From CAZMSQ01 sp964569025 (GTDB lineage: Bacteria; Bacteroidota; Bacteroidia; Chitinophagales; Saprospiraceae): DNA of 64,000 nucleotides. Location: contig CAZMSQ010000001.1 in NCBI GenBank assembly GCA_964569025.1, positions 124,001 through 188,000 of the forward strand. Reading direction: 5' to 3'. Position 1 is the first letter of the stretch; every line of letters starts with the position of its first letter. The position numbers and the translations under genes were made by a program. Below the pieces are notes generated by a model. That model saw only the letters and a list, made by a program, of their open reading frames with translations, was not told the DNA's origin and made no database searches. Below are positions 54,901 to 64,000 of the stretch, in pieces.

Positions 54901-57900
54901 ATGTGTCAGTGACCTATGCAGTGTACCAGGTAGCTGATTGTGACGGTCCGGTGAATATTCCATTGACAGACGGTACAGAGACATTCTCTGACCTTGGAGA
55001 TGGGCTGAACATCACACTTGACTGGCCAGTTGGTACGAGCATGGTTGTGGTTGAGCTTTCAGACAACCACTACACAGTCTACGATACCGGTTATGTCACA
55101 GTAGAAGATGTGATTGCACCATTTGCTGGCAGCACAGGACCAGAAGATGTAACCGTTGGTACCAACCAGGGTTACGAGGAGTGTGCTTCCGAGTACACAT
55201 GGACTCACCCGATGCTGCTCGACAACTGCGTTGTTGATTCAGTTGTGATGCACATTGATTATGCAGACGGTACACATGCTGATGTTGTAGTCCTTGACGG
55301 AGCTCAGCAGGAAGCATTGTCTTGCCCAGATCTGGGCGACCACACGGCAGTGTTCCCGAAAGGTGTATCAAGCATCACATACGATGCATATGATGTATGC
55401 GGTGATGAGCGCAATGAGACGCTGAACATCTGGAGCTTTGAGGTCACAGTGAATGACTCGACTCCAGTTGTAGTTGAAGCGTGCCCTGCCCCTGTCTGTG
55501 ATGAAGACGGAGAGACAGCGATTGTCTACCTGCGCACAAACAGCAAAGGACCTGGCGTGTGCCAGCCAAACAGCTTTGATTCAGAGTGTGAGTGCTTCGG
55601 TCGCTACGAGAATACTGTCAGCTTCACTGAAGATTGCGACACGCTGACCATCACCAAGCACATCTACAAGTACGTAGACGGTGCAGTTGAAGGTGGAGCA
55701 GTTGAGACTGACATGGCAACTTACGGAGCGAAGACTACCGCTACGACATATGAGTTTGCCATTGATGACACCCTCTACAAGGGAGACTACTACTACGAAG
55801 TGATTGCAGAAGATTGCGGTGGATACCTCGACACATGCAGCTTTGTAGTTCGTGTCATCGACACTGAAGAGCCAGAGATTCTGGATTGTCCTGCGGACAT
55901 CACCATGGACGCTCTTGCCGGCGAATGCTCAGCAGAAGTATGGTGGGATATTCCGATGATGTTCAACGACAACTGCAAGGTGATTGATGACTGGAGTTGC
56001 TCAGCCGAGCACGAAGGTGCAGACATCAAGGTCACTTCAGTTGATCCTGCGGGCTGTGACTCGAAGGTAGACTTCAAGGGTCAGTGGTCACCAGGCTTCT
56101 GGACATGGACCAACAACAGCGGCGGATCACACTACAACCACACACAGACCACCTTGTCAATTACCGACGGTACAGCATGCGTTGACGTGCCAAATGATGG
56201 TCAGGTGAGCTTCCGCGTGGTTGATGGAAACGGCACAGTGACAGTGGGTGGAACAACCCTGAATGTAACATCTGGTACAGGTACTGGCAATGACTACACA
56301 GTCAATGTCAGCGAAGGAGACGAGATGTGCGTATCGAGTGACGGAACTATCGAAGTTGAGAACTTCCAGTTCCTCTGCGGCGGATCACAGCACAAGGGTA
56401 CCTTCCCTGTTGGTGTGAGCACTGTGACCTACACGGTGAGTGATGGTATGTACTATGATTCATGCGGTGTGACTTACGGTCCAAACTACACGACTTGTGA
56501 GATCACAGTGACTGTGGAGGATAATGAAGATCCGGTTGCGATGTGTCAGGACATCACAGTACAGGTGATCAACGGCTATGATGTCAGCATCACGGCTGAA
56601 GATATCGATGGAGGAAGTTCAGATAACTGCAACAAGATAGCCAGCAAGACGATCAATGGTCAGAGCACCTTCGGATGTGCAGATGTTGGACAGACAATTT
56701 CAGTTGAGTTGGAGGTTTCTGACGAGGCTGGAAACACTGCGACCTGCACTGCGGATGTGACTGTACAGGAGGTTGCGAATCCGACTGTATCATCATGCCC
56801 TGGCAGCCAGACATTGACTGTTGACGGAACATGTGAGGCTGTTCTCACATACGCAACTCCACAGGTGGTCACAGGTTGTGAAACACTCGACATGACATGG
56901 GTGAGCGGTCCACTGAGTGGGGCGTCACTTGCCCCGGGTAACTACACTGTTACGTATAGCTACACTTCTAACGGAGGTACACTGACGTGCCAGTTTGCAG
57001 TTACAGTCGAAGATGCAACGGCTCCAACGTTTGAAGTTGTTGTTGAGGGCATTGCGGTAAATGATGGCGATGCAATCAATATCACCACTGCACCTGGCAT
57101 GTGCTCTGCGACTGCCTCATGGGTGGTTGAGAATGTATCAGACAATTGTGATGCGAGCCCAAGTGTGAGCGCAAGCCATGCTTCAGGAGGCGTATTTGCG
57201 GTTGGCTGCACACAGGTAACAGTGACAGCGACAGATGATTCAGGCAATGCGAGCAGCATGAGTTTCGAAATCTGTGTCAGTGATAACGAGGCACCATTGG
57301 CAACATGCCAGGATGCAACAGTATCTCTTGATGACAGCGGCGAAGCAACTGTTGCACCGCTTGATGTACTGACGCTTGTACAGGATGATTGCGGAATTGA
57401 TGAACTGGAACTGTCACAAAGCACATTTACATGTGCGGATCTCGGCAGCGACAATCCTGAGACGATCACCGTGTCAGATGCTGGAGGGAATGAGACAGTT
57501 TGCAGCTTCAATGTGACAGTGATTGATGAGATTGCACCAGTTGCAGCTTGTCAGGACATCACAGTTTATGTTGATGAAGCTGGTGAAGTATCAATCACTA
57601 CAGGAGATGTAGATGGTGGAAGTGACGACAATACTGATTGCTATGCACTAAGTATTGATGTGGATGCCTTCACTTGTGATGCACTTGGTGACAACAGCGT
57701 TGAGCTGACAATCACCGATGATGCAGGACTGAGTGACAACTGTGAGGCAACAGTGACAGTCGAAGATGCAATTGCACCTGAGCTGGAGAGCTGTCCTGCA
57801 GATCAGTCAGTGACAACTGATGAAGGAATTTGCGGAGCCGTTGTGAGCTATGATGCACCTGAGTACAGTGATAACTGTGCTGGTGGTAGCCTGAGCCTTG

Positions 57901-60900
57901 AAGAAGGCTTAGCTTCTGGGGAGACCTTCCCACTGGGCACAACCACTGTTACCTATACATTTGGAGATGCATCAGGCAATGGGACCACAGAAGATTGCAC
58001 CTTCGAGATTACAGTGACTGATGGAGAAGCACCATCGATTACATGTCCTGCTGATATCGTTGACGTTGGAAACGATGCCGGTGAGTGCGGAGCAGTTGTT
58101 GAATACGAGGTAACTGCAGATGACAATTGTGGGGTGAGCTCACTGTCACTGGTAAGCGGACCTGCAAGCGGCGACATGTTCGATGTTGGAACGACTGAGG
58201 TGACATGGCGTGCAGAAGATGCGGCTGGCAATGAGATGAGCTGCAGCTTCAGCGTGACAGTCGAAGATGTAGAGGCACCAACCCTTGATGGAGACTGCCC
58301 TGCTAATGCGACACTGTCAGCGACATTGAACGAGTGCGATCAGATCTATACATGGACACCACCAGCAGGAGCGACAGATAACTGCGACGGAGCCTTTGGC
58401 CGTGCCTCAGGTAAGATTGTCGAAGTACTGACGGATCCAGCAGGAAATACGAATACGATTGTAGCACAGTATGACTACGAGGGAGCATTGCCAGCAGGAT
58501 TGCAGCAGGCACAGTTCCCTGTAGGAACATCAACTGTACAGTACATTGCAACAGATGACACTGGCAACGAAGCTGTAATCTGTGAGTTTACAGTTACGGT
58601 GACAGATGATCAGGCACCAGGCATGATTTGCCCATCAGCACAGGTTGTCAGCTCAACATGCGACGACTTCCCGATTGCTGACTACACGGGTATGCCAGCT
58701 ACATTTGACAACTGCTCAAACTCAGTGACAGTGTCTCAGTCACCTGCAGCTGGTACGATGCTTGGATCAGCGGGTGTTGTTGATGCGAATAGCAACGGTA
58801 TGATGGACGAAGGCGATCACTTCACAGTGACCCTGACTGCAACAGACGGCAGTGGCAACAGCAACGAGTGCAGCTTTACTGTTGTACTTGACAACTTCGG
58901 TGAGCCAGTACCAGCGGTAAGCCCACTTCCTGTTCTGACGGGAGATTGTGGTGAGTTGTGTGTTGATGCTCCGATTGCCTACGACGAGTGCGGGAACACC
59001 ATTTATGGTGTACCAAGCCTTGCCAATGGGGTATGCGGTGACAACCAGTTCTTGTATACTTCTACACCTGGCTTGTACAATGTACTGTGGACTTACGAAG
59101 ATGCGAACGGCAACAGCCGCTCACAGTTGCAGCAGATTATGGTGACTGATGATGAGTCAGCACCTGAGGTTGCATGCCAGTCAAGCCTGACTGTTGAACT
59201 TGATGCTGCTGGAACAGCGAGCATTGATGTTGCAGCGGCGCTTGTAAGCGGCAGCGACAACTGCACTGATGCAGAATCACTGGTCTACAGCCTGTCCCAG
59301 ACAGACTTCGACTGTTCATTCGCTTCTAGTGGCAATGCCGGAGTATGGATTAACGAGTTCCACTATGACAATGGTGGAGCTGATGTTGGAGAGTTCGTAG
59401 AAGTTGCGGGTCAGGCTGGAACTGATCTGAGTGGCTATGAGCTGGTCTTCTACAACGGAAGCTTCGGCGGTCAGTACGCAACGTACCCGCTGTCAGGAAC
59501 AATCGATGATGAAGGTGCAGGCTACGGTGCTGTGGATGTACAGTTGCCAAGCAATGCACTGCAGAACGGTTCACCTGATGGTATTGCACTGGTGAACGGA
59601 GGCAGCGTTGTTGAGTTCCTGAGCTACGAAGGCACGTTCGATGCGATTGACGGTCCTGCTGCAGGCATGACATCCACAGATGTTGGAGTTGAAGAGCCAA
59701 GCAGTACACCGCAAGGATACTCACTGCAGCTGACAGGCAGCGGATCAACAGGAGCGGCATTCACCTGGTCTGGACCAGATGTGGCCTCACCAGGAGAGCT
59801 GAATGCCGGTCAGACGATCAATGCGGGCGCAGTAGTAACGCTGTCTGCAGAAGATGAAGCTGGGAATGTAGGTACATGCGAGGTGACAGTTATCGTAGTA
59901 GATAATACAGCACCTGAAGCGGATTGTGCGGATGCGTTCGAGGTATCACTTGATGCATCTGGAGCAGCTTCAGTAACAGTTGAAGACATCGATGCTGGAA
60001 GCAACGATAACTGTGAGGTAACTGGAATGAGCATCGATGGCGGCAGCTTTGACTGCAGCAACATTGGTGCAAACACAGTGACCCTGACAGTTGCAGATGC
60101 AAGCGGTAATGAGTCAAGCTGCACAACAGAAGTGACGGTTGTTGATGATTCAGCACCAGATGCCCAGTGCGCTGATGCAAGTGTTGAATTGGATGCAACA
60201 GGAGCAGGATCTGTAACAACAGGGGATATTGATGCCGGAAGCAGCGACAACTGCGGCGTGTCATCAGTAAGCCTGGATCAGACAGACTTTGATTGCAGCC
60301 ACGTTGGTGCGAATACAGTGACATTGACTGTTGTTGATGTGAACGGCAATGAAAGTGAGTGCACTGCGACTGTAACAGTGTCTGACAATGTTGCACCTGA
60401 GATTACCTGCAGTGATGACGTGGTAAGCTGCTGCGCAGCGAACACTGTCTCAGCGAGTGCTGAAGATGCATGCGGCATTGCAGATATCTCTTACGCTGGC
60501 ACGATGGCAGATGGCAGCACAGTGAGTGGCAGTGGCTCAGAAGTGAGCGCTGACTTCCCTGTTGGAGTGTCATCAGTGACATTCACTGCGACTGATGCCA
60601 ATGGCAATACATCAGAGTGCACCGTGACAGTTGAGGTAACAGATGGTGAGGATCCAATCCCAGCCTGTAAGTCGAACATCAACGTGACAATTGGAAGTGA
60701 TGGCACGGTGACATTGCCAGCGATGTTCTTTGATGGAGGCAGCTTCGATGTAGGCTGTGGCACATCAAATGAGATTTCCTCAGCGATGATTGGCGTAAAT
60801 GGTGGCGATCTTGGATCGACCTACACGTTCAGCTGTGATGAGCTTGGCATGAATGAATACCGTCTGGAAGTATCAGATTGCGCTGGAAACACAGCAATGT

Positions 60901-63473
60901 GTTGGGGCAATGTACTGATTGAGGATAAGAAAGCACCGAACTGTGATGCAGCAGATGTGACTGTTGACGTATCTGCGTCTTGCGAGGCGACACTGACTGC
61001 GGAGCAGCTTGGTGCAGCAACGACAGACAACTGTAGTGCGTTTGAAGACATTGCACTGCTCGTGAATGGCGAGGCTTCAATTACTGTTGATGTGGATCAC
61101 GTACCAGGTGTACCATACACATTGACAGCTACGGATGCTCAGGGCAATGTATCAACGTGCAGCGGCTTCATTACTGTCACGACAGAAGGCGTACAGTGTG
61201 CCACTGATCCAATCGTTCTTCAGCTTGATGATGCCGGTCAGGCCAGCCTGACACAGGCGGATCTTGAAGCAGCGATTGGTCTGATGATTCCATCATGTGC
61301 GGCTGCTGAAGCAGCGTTTGCACAGAGTGAGTTCGATTGCAGCGACATTGGAAGCAACATCATTGGCATTACGATTACGAGTGATGCTGGTGGAATCTCT
61401 ACCTGTGCGGTAGAAGTTGTTGTGGAAGACAACATTGCACCTGATTGTGGCAACATACCGGCCCAAGTCATTGAGCTTGATGGAAACGGTGAGGGAGCTA
61501 TCGATCTTGTAAATCTTGATTTGACATCTATTACAGACAATTGTACCGGATTTGATGACTTGAGCCTCGTGTTCAATCCTGGCGGACCATTTGATTGTGA
61601 TGATGTAGGATCACAGAACTTCACTGTGACTGCTACTGACGAATCAGGCAACGCAACTGATTGCGAAGTATCAGTCGAGGTTGTAGACCTTCAGGGTCCT
61701 GGCTTCACGTGCGATGATTCACACGTTTTGGTTCTGAACGGAGCCGGACAAGGCTTCCTTGAGGTTGAAGATATCATCGAGGGAGATGCCAATGACAACT
61801 GCGGTATTGAAGATGAGTGGCTGAGCCAGACAAGCTTCGACTGCACTGAGCTTGGCGTCCATGAGGTCACAGCCTATGTTGAAGATGTGAACGGAAACGT
61901 GAACACATGTGTCACGACTGTCGAAGTTGTTGCAACCGACTTGGGCTTGAACATTACAGCGAATGTCACTGCGTCAGGAGAAAGTGCTCCGGGTGCAAAC
62001 GACGGTGCTGCTGATGTGAACTCAGTGACCAACGGCTTCGGTACAGACATCACTGATGATGTGACCTACCTGTGGAGCGGACCAAACGGTTACACGTCAA
62101 CTGATGCGTCAATCGGAGGACTTGAGCCAGGTGCGTACTGCGTACTGATTACCAACACAAATACCGGCTGTGCCACACTGGTATGCGTAGAGGTTGATCC
62201 GGCTGCAGCACCACAGACAGTATCACTGGCAGGTACACTGACCACCGACTATGGAGTGGACATCCAGTGTGCTGATGTGATTCTTGGTGGTGATGATGCT
62301 CAGACGATGAGCTCAAATGCCAACGGTGGGTACACATTTGATGTAGCTTACGAAGGAGACTACACAGTGACGCCGTACAGCAACGCGAATCTGACACAAG
62401 GCGTGAAGACGTCTGACCTGGTGTACATCCAGCTGCACGTACTGAACCTGCTGCAGCTTGACAATCCATACAAGGTGATTGCTGCAGATGCAGACAACAA
62501 CGGCATGGTATCTACCATTGACCTTGTGTACCTGCAGGCGTTGATTCTTGGAAACATCAGTGAGCTGCCAAACAACACCTCATGGAGGTTTGTAGATGCA
62601 GACCACGTGTTCACGAATGCGAATGACCCATGGTCAACAGCATTCCCTGAGTCAATCAGCTACACCGATGTACAGACTGACCAGTTGGATGGTGACTTTG
62701 TAGCCATCAAGGTTGGTGATGTCACAGAAGAGGCGAATACGGCATGTGCCGGAGGCGGACTCGAAGGTGGCGTTGGCATCGGTTCACGTGATGCAGGCAC
62801 TCTGCAGATGGTTGCACAGGATGCACAGGTGACTGCCGGCGAGGCATACCGCGTCGATGTACATGCGAAAGACTTCAACAATCTGCTGGGTTACCAGATG
62901 ACTGTCAACTTTGATGCAACAGCACTCGAATTGACAGAGGTTGTTCCTGGAGTTGTACGTGACCTGACAGAAGCGAACTTCGGACTGAATCGCGCTGATG
63001 AGGGCCAGATTCTGACGAACTGGTTCAACGCTCAGGGCGAGACGGTTGCTGATGATGAGGTACTGTTTACACTTGTCTTCACAGCCCGCGAAGATGCAGC
63101 TCGTCTGAGCGATCTGGTTGGTCTTGCAAGTGATGGACCGCTGTCAAATGAGGCCTACTCACGCGATGGCAAGTACAATGTGAACCTTGAGTTTGTGGGT
63201 GAAGATGCGCCAGTGTACACACTGCTGCAGAATACACCGAACCCATTCAAGGATCAGACCATCATTGGTTTTGTACTTCCAGCTGACGCTGCTGCAAGCA
63301 TCACACTGATGGATGCAAGCGGCCGTGTGCTGAAGGTCATCGACGGAGCCTTCAATCAGGGTTACAACGAGGTTCAGGTGAACCGCAACGATGTACCAGC
63401 AGCAGGAGTGATTTACTACCAGCTGCAGACAGAAGGATACACTGCCACGAAGCAGATGATCGTGATTGAATAG
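48985..63473 (+). CDS. Giant secreted HYR-repeat adhesin with dockerin-like, cohesin-like and T9SS type A domains
   Basis: One gene interrupted by a false gap. Joining 48985-50525 to 50681-63473 gives an exact reading frame of 4,777 residues. The long signal region (TM-like ~45-58, cleavage near TKAQ, 62-65) leads into HYR/Ig-like repeats (PF02494 style: DNC...FPVGxxTVTYTAxDxxGNxxxCxFxVTVxD) that fill nt ~49.2-61.9 kb, in two repeat types. Three FTG-W beta-sandwich modules and a lamin-tail-like module are nested in repeats. The C-terminus has an SprB-like repeat, a small CarboxypepD-like domain, a dockerin-like segment, a cohesin-like segment and a T9SS type A sorting domain. It is probably anchored at the surface or released as an adhesin or matrix protein. 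Starts at 49042 or 49078 are also possible and would give a normal-length signal peptide. Confidence 0.93.
50471..50680 (+). repeat. 55-bp direct repeat flanking an N gap (assembly overlap)
   Basis: Bases 50471-50525 and 50626-50680 are identical over 55 bp and enclose exactly 100 N (50526-50625). The repeat abuts the gap on both sides. The offset of 155 bp is not a multiple of three, and removing it restores one frame. It is a contig-end overlap left unmerged, not a biological repeat. Confidence 0.92.
51768..52140 (+). other. Nested FTG-W module 1 within the giant adhesin
   Basis: About 120 residues: GFTGPYSPSNWVHN, SLRFTGDRD, then LCITIPTDGTISFEV, FCFEYEAGDDEMLDLTISNWFV. It is a beta-sandwich-like module inserted after the first strand of an HYR repeat (PEWQNDC) and before the rest of it (GNCHNVVAWNPPSARDNC). 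Confidence 0.6.
52299..52740 (+). other. Nested FTG-W module 2 within the giant adhesin
   Basis: About 145 residues: GFTGDFLSTNWVYHN, APEYIELYSADDS, FCINITEDGVINFDYEGT, FCFVMAEDGDTDASGVRISNFNF. It is the same module as 1, inserted between DNC and GSFPVGVSTVTY of the same HYR host repeat. Confidence 0.6.
56051..56383 (+). other. Nested FTG-W module 3 within the giant adhesin
   Basis: About 110 residues: VDFKGQWSPGFWTWTN, TTLSITDGTACVDVPNDGQVSF, MCVSSDGTIEVENFQF. It is a shorter, more divergent copy, again placed between DNC and GTFPVGVSTVTYTVSD of its HYR host. Confidence 0.55.
59340..59829 (+). other. Lamin-tail-like (LTD) module nested in a repeat of the giant adhesin
   Basis: About 160 residues with the LTD pattern WINEFHYDNGGADVGEFVEV, LSGYELVFYNGS, NGSPDGIALV, FLSYEGTF, GVEEPSSTPQGYSLQLTG, FTW..PDVASPGELNAGQ. 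It is inserted between the DFDCS strand and the VVTLSAEDEAGN strand of a type B repeat. Confidence 0.7.
61941..62205 (+). other. SprB-like repeat of the giant adhesin
   Basis: One unit of SprB-repeat type (GANDGAADVNSVTNGFG, TYLWSGPNGYTSTDASIGGL, GAYCVLITNTNTGC), as found in Bacteroidota gliding adhesins. Confidence 0.6.
62382..62723 (+). other. Dockerin-like segment of the giant adhesin
   Basis: Two dockerin-type half repeats: NLTQGVKTSDLVYIQLHVL and IAADADNNGMVSTIDLVYLQALIL, the second with a clear calcium loop (DADNNGMVSTIDL). A NNTSWRFVDADHVF...PW..FPE tail follows. Dockerins bind cohesin folds. Confidence 0.7.
62793..63200 (+). other. Cohesin-like segment of the giant adhesin
   Basis: A beta-sandwich pattern typical of cohesin-like domains: VTAGEAYRVDVHAKDFNNLLGYQMTVNFDATALEL, then VLFTLVFTARE. 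It sits directly between the dockerin-like segment and the T9SS sorting domain. Confidence 0.55.
63213..63470 (+). other. T9SS type A C-terminal sorting domain
   Basis: The last 86 residues: VYTLLQNTPNPFKDQTIIGF, ITLMDASGRVLK, GYNEVQVNRNDVPAAGVIYY, KQMIVIE. This is the classic Por-secretion type A signal, removed by the PorU sortase at the cell surface. Confidence 0.93.
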
Positions 63474-63502
63474 ACGATTGCGTAGATAGAAAATGACATG
63501 GT

Positions 63503-63535
63503 AAAGACCAGAGCACTGAAAAGTGCTCTGGCTTT
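63503..63535 (+). terminator. Terminator of the giant gene
   Basis: A 10-bp perfect stem (ccagagcact / agtgctctgg) with a GAAA loop, extended by AAAG/CTTT around one bulged base, 30 bp after the stop codon. The T-run that follows is interrupted (cttt-gccaa-tttt), so strength is moderate. Confidence 0.65.
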
Positions 63536-63773
63536 GCCAATTTTAGTGGGGTAGGATATTTTGAATTTTTAGCATAGATTTTGCTATAAAAAAGAGGTGT
63601 CCGAATTGATTTTAAATAAAAAGGACACTTTGGTCAGTCATTACTTCCTTACTAATAGGGAGTATATTTCAGGTAAAGTGGGATGCACAAAAAGATTTCA
63701 CTTTGAGTCAGGCAAGAGTCTGCTAAAACAGTTCTCCATCTTTACCTATTTGTCGGTTAATAATCATAGGGTT

Positions 63774-64000
63774 ATGCGTGTTTTTAAATCCACATTAGCA
63801 ATTTGTCTTCTTGTCTTCGGTTTTAATCTAACCGCTCAAGAAATTTTTTATTTAAAAGCACCGGTCACCTGTGGTGATGAGGGCGATCAGATAGCTATCG
63901 CCATAACCGGCCAGACAGAGGCTCCTACGGCCAGTGTGGAATTTAGTTTGGACTATGATCCTGCTGTCCTGAAATTTGACAGTTTCTCTTTAGGTGATCA
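63774..64000 (+). CDS. Secreted protein with N-terminal cohesin-like domain, truncated by window end
   Basis: The 75 codons visible start with a signal peptide (MRVFKSTLAICLLVFGFNLTAQ). The mature start reads APVTCGDEGDQIAIAITGQ, then ASVEFSLDYDPAVLKFDSFSLG, the first strands of a cohesin-like fold (compare YQMTVNFDATALELTEV in the giant protein before it). The C-terminus is outside the window; a T9SS domain may follow. The 300-bp gap before it holds the giant gene's terminator and an A/T-rich stretch with no clear promoter. The context suggests it is a surface partner or a relative of the giant adhesin. Confidence 0.7.
   Translation, partial: MRVFKSTLAICLLVFGFNLTAQEIFYLKAPVTCGDEGDQIAIAITGQTEAPTASVEFSLDYDPAVLKFDSFSLGD

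Noticed and set aside
59900..60400. Regular repeats as a CRISPR array
   Set aside because: Unit length is about 240 bp, units are only similar, not identical, and they are in a continuous reading frame.
52000..62900. Many open frames of 60-180 residues antisense to the giant gene
   Set aside because: They mirror the repeated TCA/GCA/ACA-rich coding strand. Their Ser/Thr/Val- or His/Gln/Cys-rich translations are by-products of the repeats.
1..64000. tRNA, rRNA, insertion sequences, prophage or integrase genes
   Set aside because: Intergenic spaces are short and none shows tRNA-like arms or terminal inverted repeats; no transposase or integrase motifs were seen in the translations.

Overview
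The window comes from a member of the Bacteroidota, most likely the Saprospiria/Lewinella side of the phylum (lineage is inference). The evidence is phylum-typical: an SprE/PorW-like type IX secretion (T9SS) lipoprotein, two kinds of T9SS C-terminal sorting domain (type A on a giant adhesin, type B on an FN3 protein), many lipoproteins with a Bacteroidota-style lipobox, POT transporters, a fused branched-chain 2-oxoacid dehydrogenase E1, and promoters of the form TTG-N18..20-TAnnTTTG. No rRNA, tRNA, CRISPR array, insertion sequence or prophage was seen.

Region 1-34 kb is a dense chromosomal backbone of short operons. In order it holds: a truncated TPR lipoprotein; penicillin-binding protein 2, dihydrofolate reductase and a universal stress protein; RlmN; a CADD/TenA-fold protein that could make the pABA moiety of folate; a MoxR-type AAA+ ATPase with a TspO-like membrane protein; two tandem POT transporters; a three-gene operon of periplasmic parvulin-type chaperones; a small membrane protein and an M48-like lipoprotein that has lost its HExxH; and MnmG, PlsC and SprE/PorW. 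These are followed by an M23 peptidase, methylmalonyl-CoA mutase, phosphoglycerate mutase, a LolD/FtsX-type ABC transporter, an aldehyde dehydrogenase, a lytic transglycosylase, and rnpA with rpmH. The theme is envelope construction: peptidoglycan synthesis and turnover, outer-membrane protein folding, phospholipid synthesis and T9SS.

Region 34-48 kb continues with an MBL/beta-CASP nuclease, a lipoprotein plus beta-barrel pair (interrupted by a real 100-N gap), the fused E1 dehydrogenase, a TrpF-like protein without the catalytic Cys, another lipoprotein, a T9SS type B FN3 protein, a cyclase/kynurenine-formamidase-like enzyme, small membrane proteins and an MscS channel.

Region 48.3-64 kb is dominated by one enormous secreted protein. 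The 100-N gap inside it is flanked by an identical 55-bp repeat. Collapsing that overlap fuses the two open segments in frame into a single protein of 4,777 residues. The protein is built from dozens of HYR-type Ig-like repeats of two kinds. It carries three recurrent beta-sandwich modules and one lamin-tail-like module nested inside repeats. It ends in an SprB-like repeat, a dockerin-like segment, a cohesin-like segment and a T9SS type A sorting domain. The next gene, cut by the window end, encodes a secreted protein that also starts with a cohesin-like fold. Upstream lies a 677-bp gene-free stretch with three dyads that may be a structured leader. This giant adhesin locus, with possible cohesin-dockerin contacts, is the most unusual system in the window.
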